Source: Lentisphaerota bacterium (lineage in GTDB: Bacteria; Verrucomicrobiota; Kiritimatiellia; RFP12; UBA3636). From it: a stretch of 7,583 bases of DNA. Under the pieces are notes generated by a model. That model had not been told where the DNA came from and did not search any database. It was given only the letters and a program-made list of their open reading frames with translations. Position 1 is the stretch's first letter. Each line of letters opens with the position of its first letter. The translations under genes were made by a program, and so were the position numbers. The stretch is taken from NCBI GenBank assembly GCA_012514445.1, contig JAAZAI010000120.1:1-7583 (forward strand). Reading direction: 5' to 3'. Of this stretch, positions 1 through 5,579 are shown in pieces.

Positions 1-1075
1 AGCGAGGGAACTTCGCGACGACGTAGTCCAGAGCCGGCTCGAAGGAGGCGAGCGTCGTCCCGGTCATGTCGTTGACCAGCTCGTCGAGGCGGTAGCCGAC
101 GGCGAGCTTGGCGCTGATCCGCGCGATCGGGAAGCCCGTCGCCTTCGACGCCAGCGCGGAGGAGCGGGAGGTGCGCGGATTGATCTCGATGATGACGATG
201 CGCCCCGTCTCGGGGTTGTGGGCGAACTGGACGTTGGTGCCGCCGATGACGCCGATGGACTCGACGATGCGGAAGGCGTACTCCTGGAGACGGGCCTGGA
301 CTTCGGGGGCGATGGTGAGCATCGGCGCCGAGCAGAAGGAGTCACCCGTGTGGACGCCCATGGGGTCGATGTTCTCGATGAAGCAGACGGCGATCATCTG
401 GTTCTTCGCGTCGCGCACCACCTCGACCTCGAGCTCCTCCCAGTCCTTCACCGACTCCTCGATGAGGCACTGCTTCGTCATGGAGGCCTCGAGCCCGCGC
501 CCCGCGATGGTGCGCAGCTCCTCGAGGTTGTAGACGAGGCCGCCGCCCGTGCCCCCCATGGTGTAGGCGGGGCGGACGACGACGGGGTAGCCGAGCCGCG
601 CGGCGATCTCCTCGGCGCCCTGCACGGTGTGGGTGATCTCGCTGCGGGGCGTGTCGATGCCCAGCTTGGCCATCGTGTCCTTGAAGATCTCGCGGTCTTC
701 GCCGCGTTCGATCGCGTCGAGGTTCACGCCGATGACCTGCACGCCGTACTTCTCGAGGATGCCCGCCTTGGCGAGCTCGAGGGAGAGGTTGAGGCCGGTC
801 TGCCCGCCGAGGTTGGGGAGGATGGCGTCGGGGCGCTCCTTGTCGATGATCTGCTCGAGGCGCTTGACGTTGAGCGGTTCGATGTAGGTGGCGTCCGCCA
901 TGACCGGATCGGTCATGATGGTGGCGGGGTTGGAGTTGACCAGCACGATCTGGTAGCCGAACGCCTTGAGCGCCTTGCAGGCCTGGGTGCCCGAGTAGTC
1001 GAACTCGCAGGCCTGTCCGATGACGATCGGGCCGGAGCCGATGATGAGAACCTTCTTGATGTCGTCGCGATGCAT
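1..1075 (-). CDS. carB: Carbamoyl-phosphate synthase large subunit, N-terminal third (partial)
   Basis: This is the ATP-dependent synthetase subunit that makes carbamoyl phosphate from bicarbonate and glutamine-derived ammonia for arginine and pyrimidine synthesis, in the cytoplasm. The 358 codons seen cover the pre-ATP-grasp region and most of the first (carboxyphosphate) ATP-grasp domain; the family is usually about 1,070 residues, so the rest lies beyond position 1. Visible hallmarks are GSGPIVIGQACEFDYSG (13-29), NSNPATIMTD (48-57), the glycine loop RPAYTMGGTGGG (168-179) and INPRTSRSSALASKATGFP (298-316). By alignment from memory with E. coli CarB, R128, R168, E214, H242, E297 and N299 match catalytic or metal-binding positions (R129, R169, E215, H243, E299, N301). 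The ATG at 1075 gives the expected N-terminus, but it is preceded by a C8 run and (CA)4 rather than a Shine-Dalgarno sequence. carA is not adjacent: the upstream neighbour is a lipoprotein gene across a repeat-filled spacer. Confidence 0.98.
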   Translation of the reverse strand, partial: MHRDDIKKVLIIGSGPIVIGQACEFDYSGTQACKALKAFGYQIVLVNSNPATIMTDPVMADATYIEPLNVKRLEQIIDKERPDAILPNLGGQTGLNLSLELAKAGILEKYGVQVIGVNLDAIERGEDREIFKDTMAKLGIDTPRSEITHTVQGAEEIAARLGYPVVVRPAYTMGGTGGGLVYNLEELRTIAGRGLEASMTKQCLIEESVKDWEELEVEVVRDAKNQMIAVCFIENIDPMGVHTGDSFCSAPMLTIAPEVQARLQEYAFRIVESIGVIGGTNVQFAHNPETGRIVIIEINPRTSRSSALASKATGFPIARISAKLAVGYRLDELVNDMTGTTLASFEPALDYVVAKFPR

Positions 1076-1096
1076 GTGTGTGGGGGGGGAGATGTC

Positions 1097-1119
1097 AGCG
1101 GCTAGCGGCTAGCGGCTAG
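1097..1119. repeat. Tandem 7-mer repeat, block 1 (AGCGGCT)
   Basis: Three exact head-to-tail copies of AGCGGCT (1097-1103, 1104-1110, 1111-1117), plus two further bases, lie in the spacer upstream of carB. In another phase the unit is CTAGCGG, the same unit as in the block at 1204-1236. Each copy boundary creates a CTAG palindrome. Function is unknown. Confidence 0.9.
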
Positions 1120-1131
1120 TGTGTGTGTGTG
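1119..1131. repeat. GT dinucleotide tract, (GT)6G
   Basis: Thirteen bases of uninterrupted alternating G and T directly follow the AGCGGCT block. A shorter (TG)4 followed by eight G lies at 1075-1089, touching the carB start codon. Such tracts are prone to replication slippage, but no effect on expression can be shown from sequence alone. Confidence 0.85.
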
Positions 1132-1135
1132 GAAA

Positions 1136-1158
1136 GGTGACAGGTATTAGGTGCTAGG
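1136..1158. repeat. Degenerate tandem 7-mer repeat (GGTNNTA-like)
   Basis: Units GGTGACA (1136-1142), GGTATTA (1143-1149) and GGTGCTA (1150-1156), followed by GG, repeat with period 7. All begin with GGT and end in A, but they differ inside. The period equals that of the two CTAG-containing blocks, so these may be diverged relatives; that link is inference. Confidence 0.6.
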
Positions 1159-1166
1159 GGGAAGAA

Positions 1167-1202
1167 AACTTTGTCGTGAGCTTTGTCGCAAACTTTGTCT
1201 AG
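1167..1202. repeat. Tandem 12-mer repeat (AACTTTGTCGNN)
   Basis: Three adjacent 12-base units, AACTTTGTCGTG, AGCTTTGTCGCA and AACTTTGTCTAG, share the core CTTTGTC. On the minus strand, which is the transcribed strand for carB, this reads as three GACAAAG cores spaced 12 bases apart. Regular spacing near one helical turn could suit a DNA-binding protein, but no known operator is recognised. Confidence 0.75.
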
Positions 1203-1203
1203 G

Positions 1204-1236
1204 CTAGCGACTAGCGACTAGCGGCTAGCGACTAGC
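1204..1236. repeat. Tandem 7-mer repeat, block 2 (CTAGCGR)
   Basis: The units CTAGCGA, CTAGCGA, CTAGCGG and CTAGCGA, then CTAGC, run without a gap for 4.7 copies and end one base before the stop codon of the lipoprotein gene (complement 1240-1238). Because CTAG is its own complement and 7 is not a multiple of 3, the array places a TAG stop in every reading frame on both strands. The unit is the same as in block 1 in another phase. Confidence 0.92.
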
Positions 1237-1237
1237 T

Positions 1238-1762
1238 TCAGGGCTCGCGCACGAGCACGAGGTCGGCCTTGGCCGCCGGGCCGTCGGGGCTGACGCGATA
1301 CTGGGTGTCCGTCCGGAAGAGCCGCGCCCCCTGCGACCACAGCTCGGCCTCGAGGCCGTAGGAGCGCGTGGGCAGCAGCCGCGCGTGGTCGTAGGCGAAG
1401 GCGAAGCTGGCGGGCAGCGCGACGAGGGGCTTGAGCGTCTGTTCGGCGAGGACTTCGCGCTCGGCGCTCCCGCAGGGGTCGAGGGCCACGAGCATCACCT
1501 TGAGCTCGAACGCCGGCAGGATCGCCACGCGCTCCAGGCAGGCGACCGTCCCCGTCGCCGTGCGCATGTCGGCGGGCTTCACGGGGACGGGCGGCGCGGG
1601 ACGCTCCCAGGGGCCGCCGCAGAGCGGGCAGTGCGCGCAGCCGGACAGCAGCGCGAGCGCCAGCGCCAGACAGGCGAATACGAGGCGCCGGGATCCAGAG
1701 TCCAGGCAGGAGCCCCGCCCCTCCCCCAACCTCTCCGACCTCTGTTCCTTCCGGGTTCCCAT
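1238..1762 (-). CDS. YbaY/YscW-family outer-membrane lipoprotein
   Basis: A predicted 174-residue lipoprotein. A hydrophobic stretch (about 27-39) ends in the lipobox LLSGC (38-42), so Cys42 should be lipidated after signal peptidase II cleavage. A proline-rich linker follows, then a beta-rich domain (about 70-173) that resembles the YbaY/YscW family: GTVACLERVAILPAFELKV, an AEQTL segment, FAYDHARLLPTRSYGLEAEL, then LFRTDTQYRV and a closing DLVLVR. Family members are poorly characterised; the T3SS pilotin YscW is one, but no secretion role is implied here. Cys42, Cys45 and Cys48 form an unusual CxxCxxC at the mature N-terminus. The start is uncertain. ATG 1762 has GGAG about 11 bases upstream but gives a long polar leader. 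GTG 1774 would overlap the trxB stop as GTGA. TTG 1729 would give a more typical signal peptide. Residues 2-25 are encoded by low-complexity purine-rich DNA. Confidence 0.8.
   Translation of the reverse strand: MGTRKEQRSERLGEGRGSCLDSGSRRLVFACLALALALLSGCAHCPLCGGPWERPAPPVPVKPADMRTATGTVACLERVAILPAFELKVMLVALDPCGSAEREVLAEQTLKPLVALPASFAFAYDHARLLPTRSYGLEAELWSQGARLFRTDTQYRVSPDGPAAKADLVLVREP
1726..1743. repeat. Two-copy 9-mer repeat in purine-rich tract
   Basis: CCAACCTCT and CCGACCTCT stand side by side within a longer stretch (about 1710-1765) that is almost all pyrimidine on the plus strand and purine on the minus strand. It falls where the lipoprotein start is ambiguous and encodes the atypical polar leader, so it may be non-coding leader rather than protein. 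Confidence 0.5.
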
Positions 1763-1770
1763 CGTCTCGT

Positions 1771-2694
1771 TCACTCCACGACGGTGTCGACGTAGCGTTC
1801 GGCGGCGAGCGCCGCGGCGCAACCGGAGGCCGCCGCCGTGACGGCCTGCTTGTTGATGCGGTCCTGCACGTCGCCCGCCACGAAGATGCCGGGGACGTTC
1901 GTCAGCGCGTTGGCGGACTTGATGTAGCCCTCCTCGTCGAGATCGAGCAGGCCGTTCGCCCAAGCGGTGGAGGGCGCGTGCCCGATCGCCACGAACACCC
2001 CGGAGACCGCGACGTCGGAAATTTCGCCCGTGACCTTGTTGCGGAGGCGGATGCCGCGGACGGCGCGTTCCTCGACGCCGAGGATCTCCTCGACGACGCT
2101 GTTCCAGACGACTTTGATCTTGGGGTTCGCGAGCACGCGGTCGGCCATGACCTTCGAGGCGCGGAATTCGTCGCGGCGGTGGACGACCGTCACCTCCGTG
2201 CAGATGCGCGCGAGGTAGAGCGCGTCGCCCATGGCGGTGTCGCCGCCGCCGATGACGGCGACGGCCTTGCCCTTGTAGAAGGCGCCGTCGCAGACCGCGC
2301 ATCCGGAGACGCCGCGGCCGGCGAGCTTGGCCTCGGACTCGAGCCCGAGCTTGCGCGCCGTGGCGCCCGTCGCCACGATCAGCGCGACGGTTTCGACGCG
2401 TCCGCCGACCATGCAGTCGACGGCGACGCCCGTCTCGGTGCGGGCGACGCCGGTCATCTCGTCCATCTGGAACCGGGCGCCGAACCGCTCCGCCTGGCGC
2501 TTCATGCGCGCCATGAGCTCGTTGGCGTCGATGCCGTCGGGGAAGCCGGGGAAGTTCTCGACGACCTCGGTCTGCGTGAGCTGGCCGCCGGGCTGCATGC
2601 CTTCGAGCACGAGGGGGGCGAGCCCGGAGCGCGCCGCGTAGATCGCCGCGGTGAGCCCCGCCGGTCCGCTGCCCGCGATGATGATCTTCTCCAT
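1771..2694 (-). CDS. trxB: Thioredoxin reductase (NADPH)
   Basis: A cytoplasmic flavoenzyme that passes electrons from NADPH through FAD and a redox disulfide to thioredoxin. The 307-residue length is normal for the low-molecular-weight bacterial class. Visible in order: FAD-binding GSGPAG (8-13), PGGQL (35-39), NFPGFPDGI (47-55), the redox-active pair in CAVCDG (Cys132, Cys135), the NADPH-binding VIGGGDTAMGDA (147-158) with HRRDEFRAS (172-180), and the C-terminal FAD motif FVAGDV (271-276) followed by KQAVTAAASG. CAVC in place of the more usual CATC is a common variant. ATG 2694 is chosen because MEKIIIAGSGPAG starts the Rossmann fold directly; the Shine-Dalgarno is weak (GGAA). The gene sits 53 bases after an ATPase gene and abuts the lipoprotein gene, so co-transcription with both is likely but not proven. 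Confidence 0.97.
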   Translation of the reverse strand: MEKIIIAGSGPAGLTAAIYAARSGLAPLVLEGMQPGGQLTQTEVVENFPGFPDGIDANELMARMKRQAERFGARFQMDEMTGVARTETGVAVDCMVGGRVETVALIVATGATARKLGLESEAKLAGRGVSGCAVCDGAFYKGKAVAVIGGGDTAMGDALYLARICTEVTVVHRRDEFRASKVMADRVLANPKIKVVWNSVVEEILGVEERAVRGIRLRNKVTGEISDVAVSGVFVAIGHAPSTAWANGLLDLDEEGYIKSANALTNVPGIFVAGDVQDRINKQAVTAAASGCAAALAAERYVDTVVE

Positions 2695-2720
2695 GTCGTG
2701 TGATTCCGTTCGTCGTCTGA

Positions 2721-2739
2721 GGCGGCTCGGCGCGCCGCC
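2721..2739 (-). other. Small G/C hairpin between pilB2 and trxB
   Basis: GGCGGC and GCCGCC pair across a 7-base loop in the 53-base gap. The stem is only 6 bp and no U tract follows on the minus strand, so it does not meet the pattern of an intrinsic terminator. It could be a partial terminator, an RNA processing or stability element, or chance in G/C-rich DNA. Confidence 0.3.
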
Positions 2740-2747
2740 GGGGTTCG

Positions 2748-4460
2748 TCAGGTGTAGCGCAGCACCTCGTCGACCGTCGTGTTGCCGTCGAAGATGTTGA
2801 GGATGCCGTCCTCGCGCATCGTGCGCATGCCCAGCTCGCGGGCCTTTTCGCGCAGCACGAGGGTGGGTTTGCGTTCGGTGATGAGCACGCGCAGCGGATC
2901 GGTGATCCGGAGGTACTCGTAGAGGCCCTTGCGCTTGCGGTAGCCGGACTGGTTGCACTTGTCGCAGCCCGCGCCGAAGTAGAAGGGGCGCCCGCCGACC
3001 TGCTCGGGCGAGAGGTCGAGGCGCTTGAGGATTTCCGGCGTCGGCTCGTAGGATCGCTTGCAGTTCGCGCAGATCATGCGCACGAGGCGCTGGCCGAGGA
3101 CGGCTTCGAGGGTGGAGGCGATCAGGTAGGGCGCCACGTTCATGTCCACGAGACGCGTGACCGCGCCGGAGGCGTCGTTCGTGTGCAGGGTCGAGAAGAC
3201 GAGATGGCCGGTGAGGGAGGCCTGCACGGCGATCTGGGCCGTCTCGAGGTCGCGGATTTCGCCGACCATGATGATGTCGGGGTCCTGTCGGAGGAAGGCG
3301 CGCAGCACGAGCGGGAAGGTGTTGCCCTGGAGCGGATTGATCGGCACCTGGACGATGCCGTCGATGTCGTATTCGACCGGCTCTTCGGCGGTGAGCAGCT
3401 TGTTCCCCTCCTTGTTGATGCGGCGCAGACAGGAGTAGAGCGTGGTGGTCTTGCCGGAGCCGGTCGGCCCGGTGACGATGATGATGCCGTTGGGCTTCTC
3501 GACGTCCTCGCCGATCGAATTGTAGACGTCCTCGGGCATGCCGAGGTTCTCGAGGTCGAGGGAGACGACGGAGCGGTCGAGGACGCGGAGCACGACGGAC
3601 TCGCCGAACTGCGTCGGGAGCGTCGAGACGCGCAGGTCGATCTGGCGGTTGCCGACGGGGATCTGGATGCGGCCGTCCTGCGGCAGGCGCCGCTCGGCGA
3701 TGTTCAGGCCGGACATGACCTTGATGCGGGAGATGACGGGCAGCGCGAGGGACTTCGGCGGCGGCGTCATCTCGTAGAGGGCGCCGTCGACGCGGTAGCG
3801 GATGTGGAACTCCTTCTCGAACGGCTCGAAGTGGATGTCGGAGGCGCGCGCGTTGACGGCCTGGAGGAGGACGAGCTGCACGAGGCGCACGACGGGGGCC
3901 GAGGCGGACGCGGCCGCGACGGCGGCCTCGTCCATGTCCTCTTCGACGCCGACGGCGGCCTCGGCCTGGAACTCCTCCATGCCGGTGAGGAAGTTGTCCA
4001 CGGCCGACGAGTCGTCGCCGTAGTACCGGGAGATGCAGTCGACGATCTCGCGATGGCGGGCGAGGACGAACTGGACCTCCTTGGAGAGCACGAAGACGAG
4101 TTCGTCGGAGACGATGGGCGTCGGAGTCGAGGCGATGGCGAGGACGACGCTCGTGGGCGTGGCCTCCACGGGCACGACTCCGTACATGCGCGCCACGCTG
4201 CCCTGCACCGTGCGCAGGACCTCCGGCGGGATGTCGATGCCCGCGAGGGCCACCACCTCCGAGCCGTTGTAGGCCGCCATGGCGCCCAGCAGGTCGTCTT
4301 CGGCGATGTAGCCGCCGTCCACGATGATGTCGCGGACGGACTTGCCGTTGCGCTGGTGCTCGTCGGCGATCTCGTCGCACGCCGCGTCGTCGAGCAGCCC
4401 GCTGACGTGGGCCATCTCGAGGACGGGATCGATCTTGTAGCTGGGTTCGTTGGCTGCCAT
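2748..4460 (-). CDS. pilB: PilB/GspE-family assembly ATPase 2
   Basis: A 570-residue hexameric traffic ATPase expected at the inner-membrane base of a type IV pilus or type II secretion machine, driving pilin polymerisation. It has an N-terminal T2SSE_N-like domain (about 1-147), an Ala/Glu-rich linker (160-188), the N2 domain with ARASDIHFEP (204-213), then the motor domain: Walker A GPTGSGKT (331-338), Asp box TAEEPVEY (357-364), Walker B region LRQDPDIIMVGEIRD (390-404) and His box TGHLVFSTLHT (417-427). The zinc-binding tetracysteine (Cys464, Cys467, Cys499, Cys502) typical of PilB/GspE, and absent from PilT, is intact. The Asp box reads EEP where EDP is usual. ATG 4460 follows GGGGGA at good spacing, 14 bases after the pilT stop. 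PilB is preferred over GspE because pilT is adjacent; GspE or another paralogue remains possible. Confidence 0.95.
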   Translation of the reverse strand: MAANEPSYKIDPVLEMAHVSGLLDDAACDEIADEHQRNGKSVRDIIVDGGYIAEDDLLGAMAAYNGSEVVALAGIDIPPEVLRTVQGSVARMYGVVPVEATPTSVVLAIASTPTPIVSDELVFVLSKEVQFVLARHREIVDCISRYYGDDSSAVDNFLTGMEEFQAEAAVGVEEDMDEAAVAAASASAPVVRLVQLVLLQAVNARASDIHFEPFEKEFHIRYRVDGALYEMTPPPKSLALPVISRIKVMSGLNIAERRLPQDGRIQIPVGNRQIDLRVSTLPTQFGESVVLRVLDRSVVSLDLENLGMPEDVYNSIGEDVEKPNGIIIVTGPTGSGKTTTLYSCLRRINKEGNKLLTAEEPVEYDIDGIVQVPINPLQGNTFPLVLRAFLRQDPDIIMVGEIRDLETAQIAVQASLTGHLVFSTLHTNDASGAVTRLVDMNVAPYLIASTLEAVLGQRLVRMICANCKRSYEPTPEILKRLDLSPEQVGGRPFYFGAGCDKCNQSGYRKRKGLYEYLRITDPLRVLITERKPTLVLREKARELGMRTMREDGILNIFDGNTTVDEVLRYT

Positions 4461-4474
4461 GGCGTTGTCCCCCG

Positions 4475-5575
4475 CTAGCCCTTCTGGGCGGCGAGGAGCT
4501 CCTTGATCTTCTCAAGCTGGGTGTCGACGTCCCTCGACTTGGTGACCAGCTCGTCGTAGCTGATGCGGCCGGCGACGTAGAGGCTGAGCAGATGCGAGTC
4601 GAGCGTCTGCATGCCGAACTTCGCGCCGGTCTGGATGTCCGAGGTGATGCGGTGGGTGTTGCCGTCTCGGATCATCGCCGCGATGCCCGGCGTGCTGACC
4701 ATGATCTCGAAGGCGGCCACGCGGCCGGGTTTGTCGGCCCGCGGCATGAGCACCTGGGAGATGACGGAGACGAGGCCGACGGAGAGCTGCATGCGCACCT
4801 GCTCCTGCTGGTCGGTGGGAAAGGCGTCCACGATGCGGTCCACGGTGCTCGCCGCGCCGGTGGTGTGGAGGGTGGCGAAGACCAGATGCCCCGTCTCGGC
4901 CGCGGTGATCGCGGCCTGCATCGTCTCGAGGTCGCGCATTTCGCCCACGAGGATCACGTCGGGGTCCTGGCGCAGCGCGCGCCGCAGCGCCTCGCTGAAG
5001 GTCGGCACGTCGGAGCCGATCTCGCGCTGGGTGACGATCGATTTCTTGTGGGGGTGGTAGTATTCGATCGGGTCTTCGATCGTGATGATGTGGCAGGAGC
5101 GCTTCTCGTTGATGAAGTTGAGCATGCTCGCCAGCGTCGTCGTCTTGCCGGAGCCCGTCGGGCCGGTGACGAGGACGAGGCCGCGGGGGCGGAAGAGCAG
5201 CTCGGTGATCTGGCTGGGGAGGCCGATCTTGTCGAGGGGCATCAGGCTGTTGGGGATCTGGCGCAGCACCATCCCATAGTGGCCCTTCGTCTTGAACACG
5301 CTCACGCGGAAGCGCGCCTGCGTGCCGAAGGCGAAGCCGAAGTCGGCGCCGCCGTTCTCCTGGAGCTGCTGCTGGTTCTCCGGGGAGGTGATGCTCTTGA
5401 CGAGGCGTTCCGTCTCCTCCGGGACGAGCACGTCCAGGTCGAGCTGCTGCAGGTCGCCGTGGATGCGCAGAATCGGCGGCGCGCCGACGGCGAGGTGCAG
5501 GTCGGATGCGCCGTAGTCCACGGCCATCTGCAGCAGTTGATCCATCTCCACGGCGGCGTCTTGATCGATGTCCAT
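4475..5575 (-). CDS. pilT: Type IV pilus retraction ATPase PilT
   Basis: A 366-residue hexameric ATPase that powers pilus disassembly and hence twitching motility and retraction, on the cytoplasmic side of the inner membrane. It has the short PAS-like N2 domain with ASDLHLAVGAPPILRIHGDL (23-42), Walker A GPTGSGKT (138-145), Asp box TIEDPIEY (165-172), Walker B LRQDPDVILVGEMRD (201-215), His box TGHLVFATLHT (228-238) and the C-terminal region matching the PilT AIRNLIRE motif (GIAAMIRDG, 297-305), followed by IQTGAKFGMQTLD. It lacks the tetracysteine and long N-terminal domain of PilB, which separates it from its neighbours. PilU is less likely because the AIRNLIRE-type region is retained. ATG 5575 is 4 bases after the stop of ATPase 1; its probable Shine-Dalgarno (GAGG) lies inside the end of that gene, suggesting translational coupling. 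Confidence 0.97.
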   Translation of the reverse strand: MDIDQDAAVEMDQLLQMAVDYGASDLHLAVGAPPILRIHGDLQQLDLDVLVPEETERLVKSITSPENQQQLQENGGADFGFAFGTQARFRVSVFKTKGHYGMVLRQIPNSLMPLDKIGLPSQITELLFRPRGLVLVTGPTGSGKTTTLASMLNFINEKRSCHIITIEDPIEYYHPHKKSIVTQREIGSDVPTFSEALRRALRQDPDVILVGEMRDLETMQAAITAAETGHLVFATLHTTGAASTVDRIVDAFPTDQQEQVRMQLSVGLVSVISQVLMPRADKPGRVAAFEIMVSTPGIAAMIRDGNTHRITSDIQTGAKFGMQTLDSHLLSLYVAGRISYDELVTKSRDVDTQLEKIKELLAAQKG

Positions 5576-5579
5576 GTCG

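Noticed and set aside
218..1105. Plus-strand 295-codon open frame opposite carB
   Set aside because: carB is unambiguous on the minus strand. The antisense product is low-complexity Asp/Leu/Val-rich.
1119..1131. Z-DNA or phase-variation switch at the GT tract
   Set aside because: The tract is short and lies about 45 bases outside the coding region. Slippage there alone cannot change a reading frame.
1097..1236. Possible CRISPR array
   Set aside because: Units are 7 or 12 bases with no spacers between copies, and no cas gene is near.
1238..2302. Minus-strand 354-codon version of the lipoprotein gene
   Set aside because: The extra N-terminal half is an out-of-frame reading of trxB and is Arg-rich with no motif. 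The signal peptide marks a start near 1729-1774.
1771..4515. Minus-strand 914-codon frame suggesting a large fusion ending in thioredoxin reductase
   Set aside because: Only the last 307 codons are protein-like. The first 600 or so are an Arg/Pro/His-rich out-of-frame reading of ATPase 2, and trxB has its own well-placed ATG at 2694.
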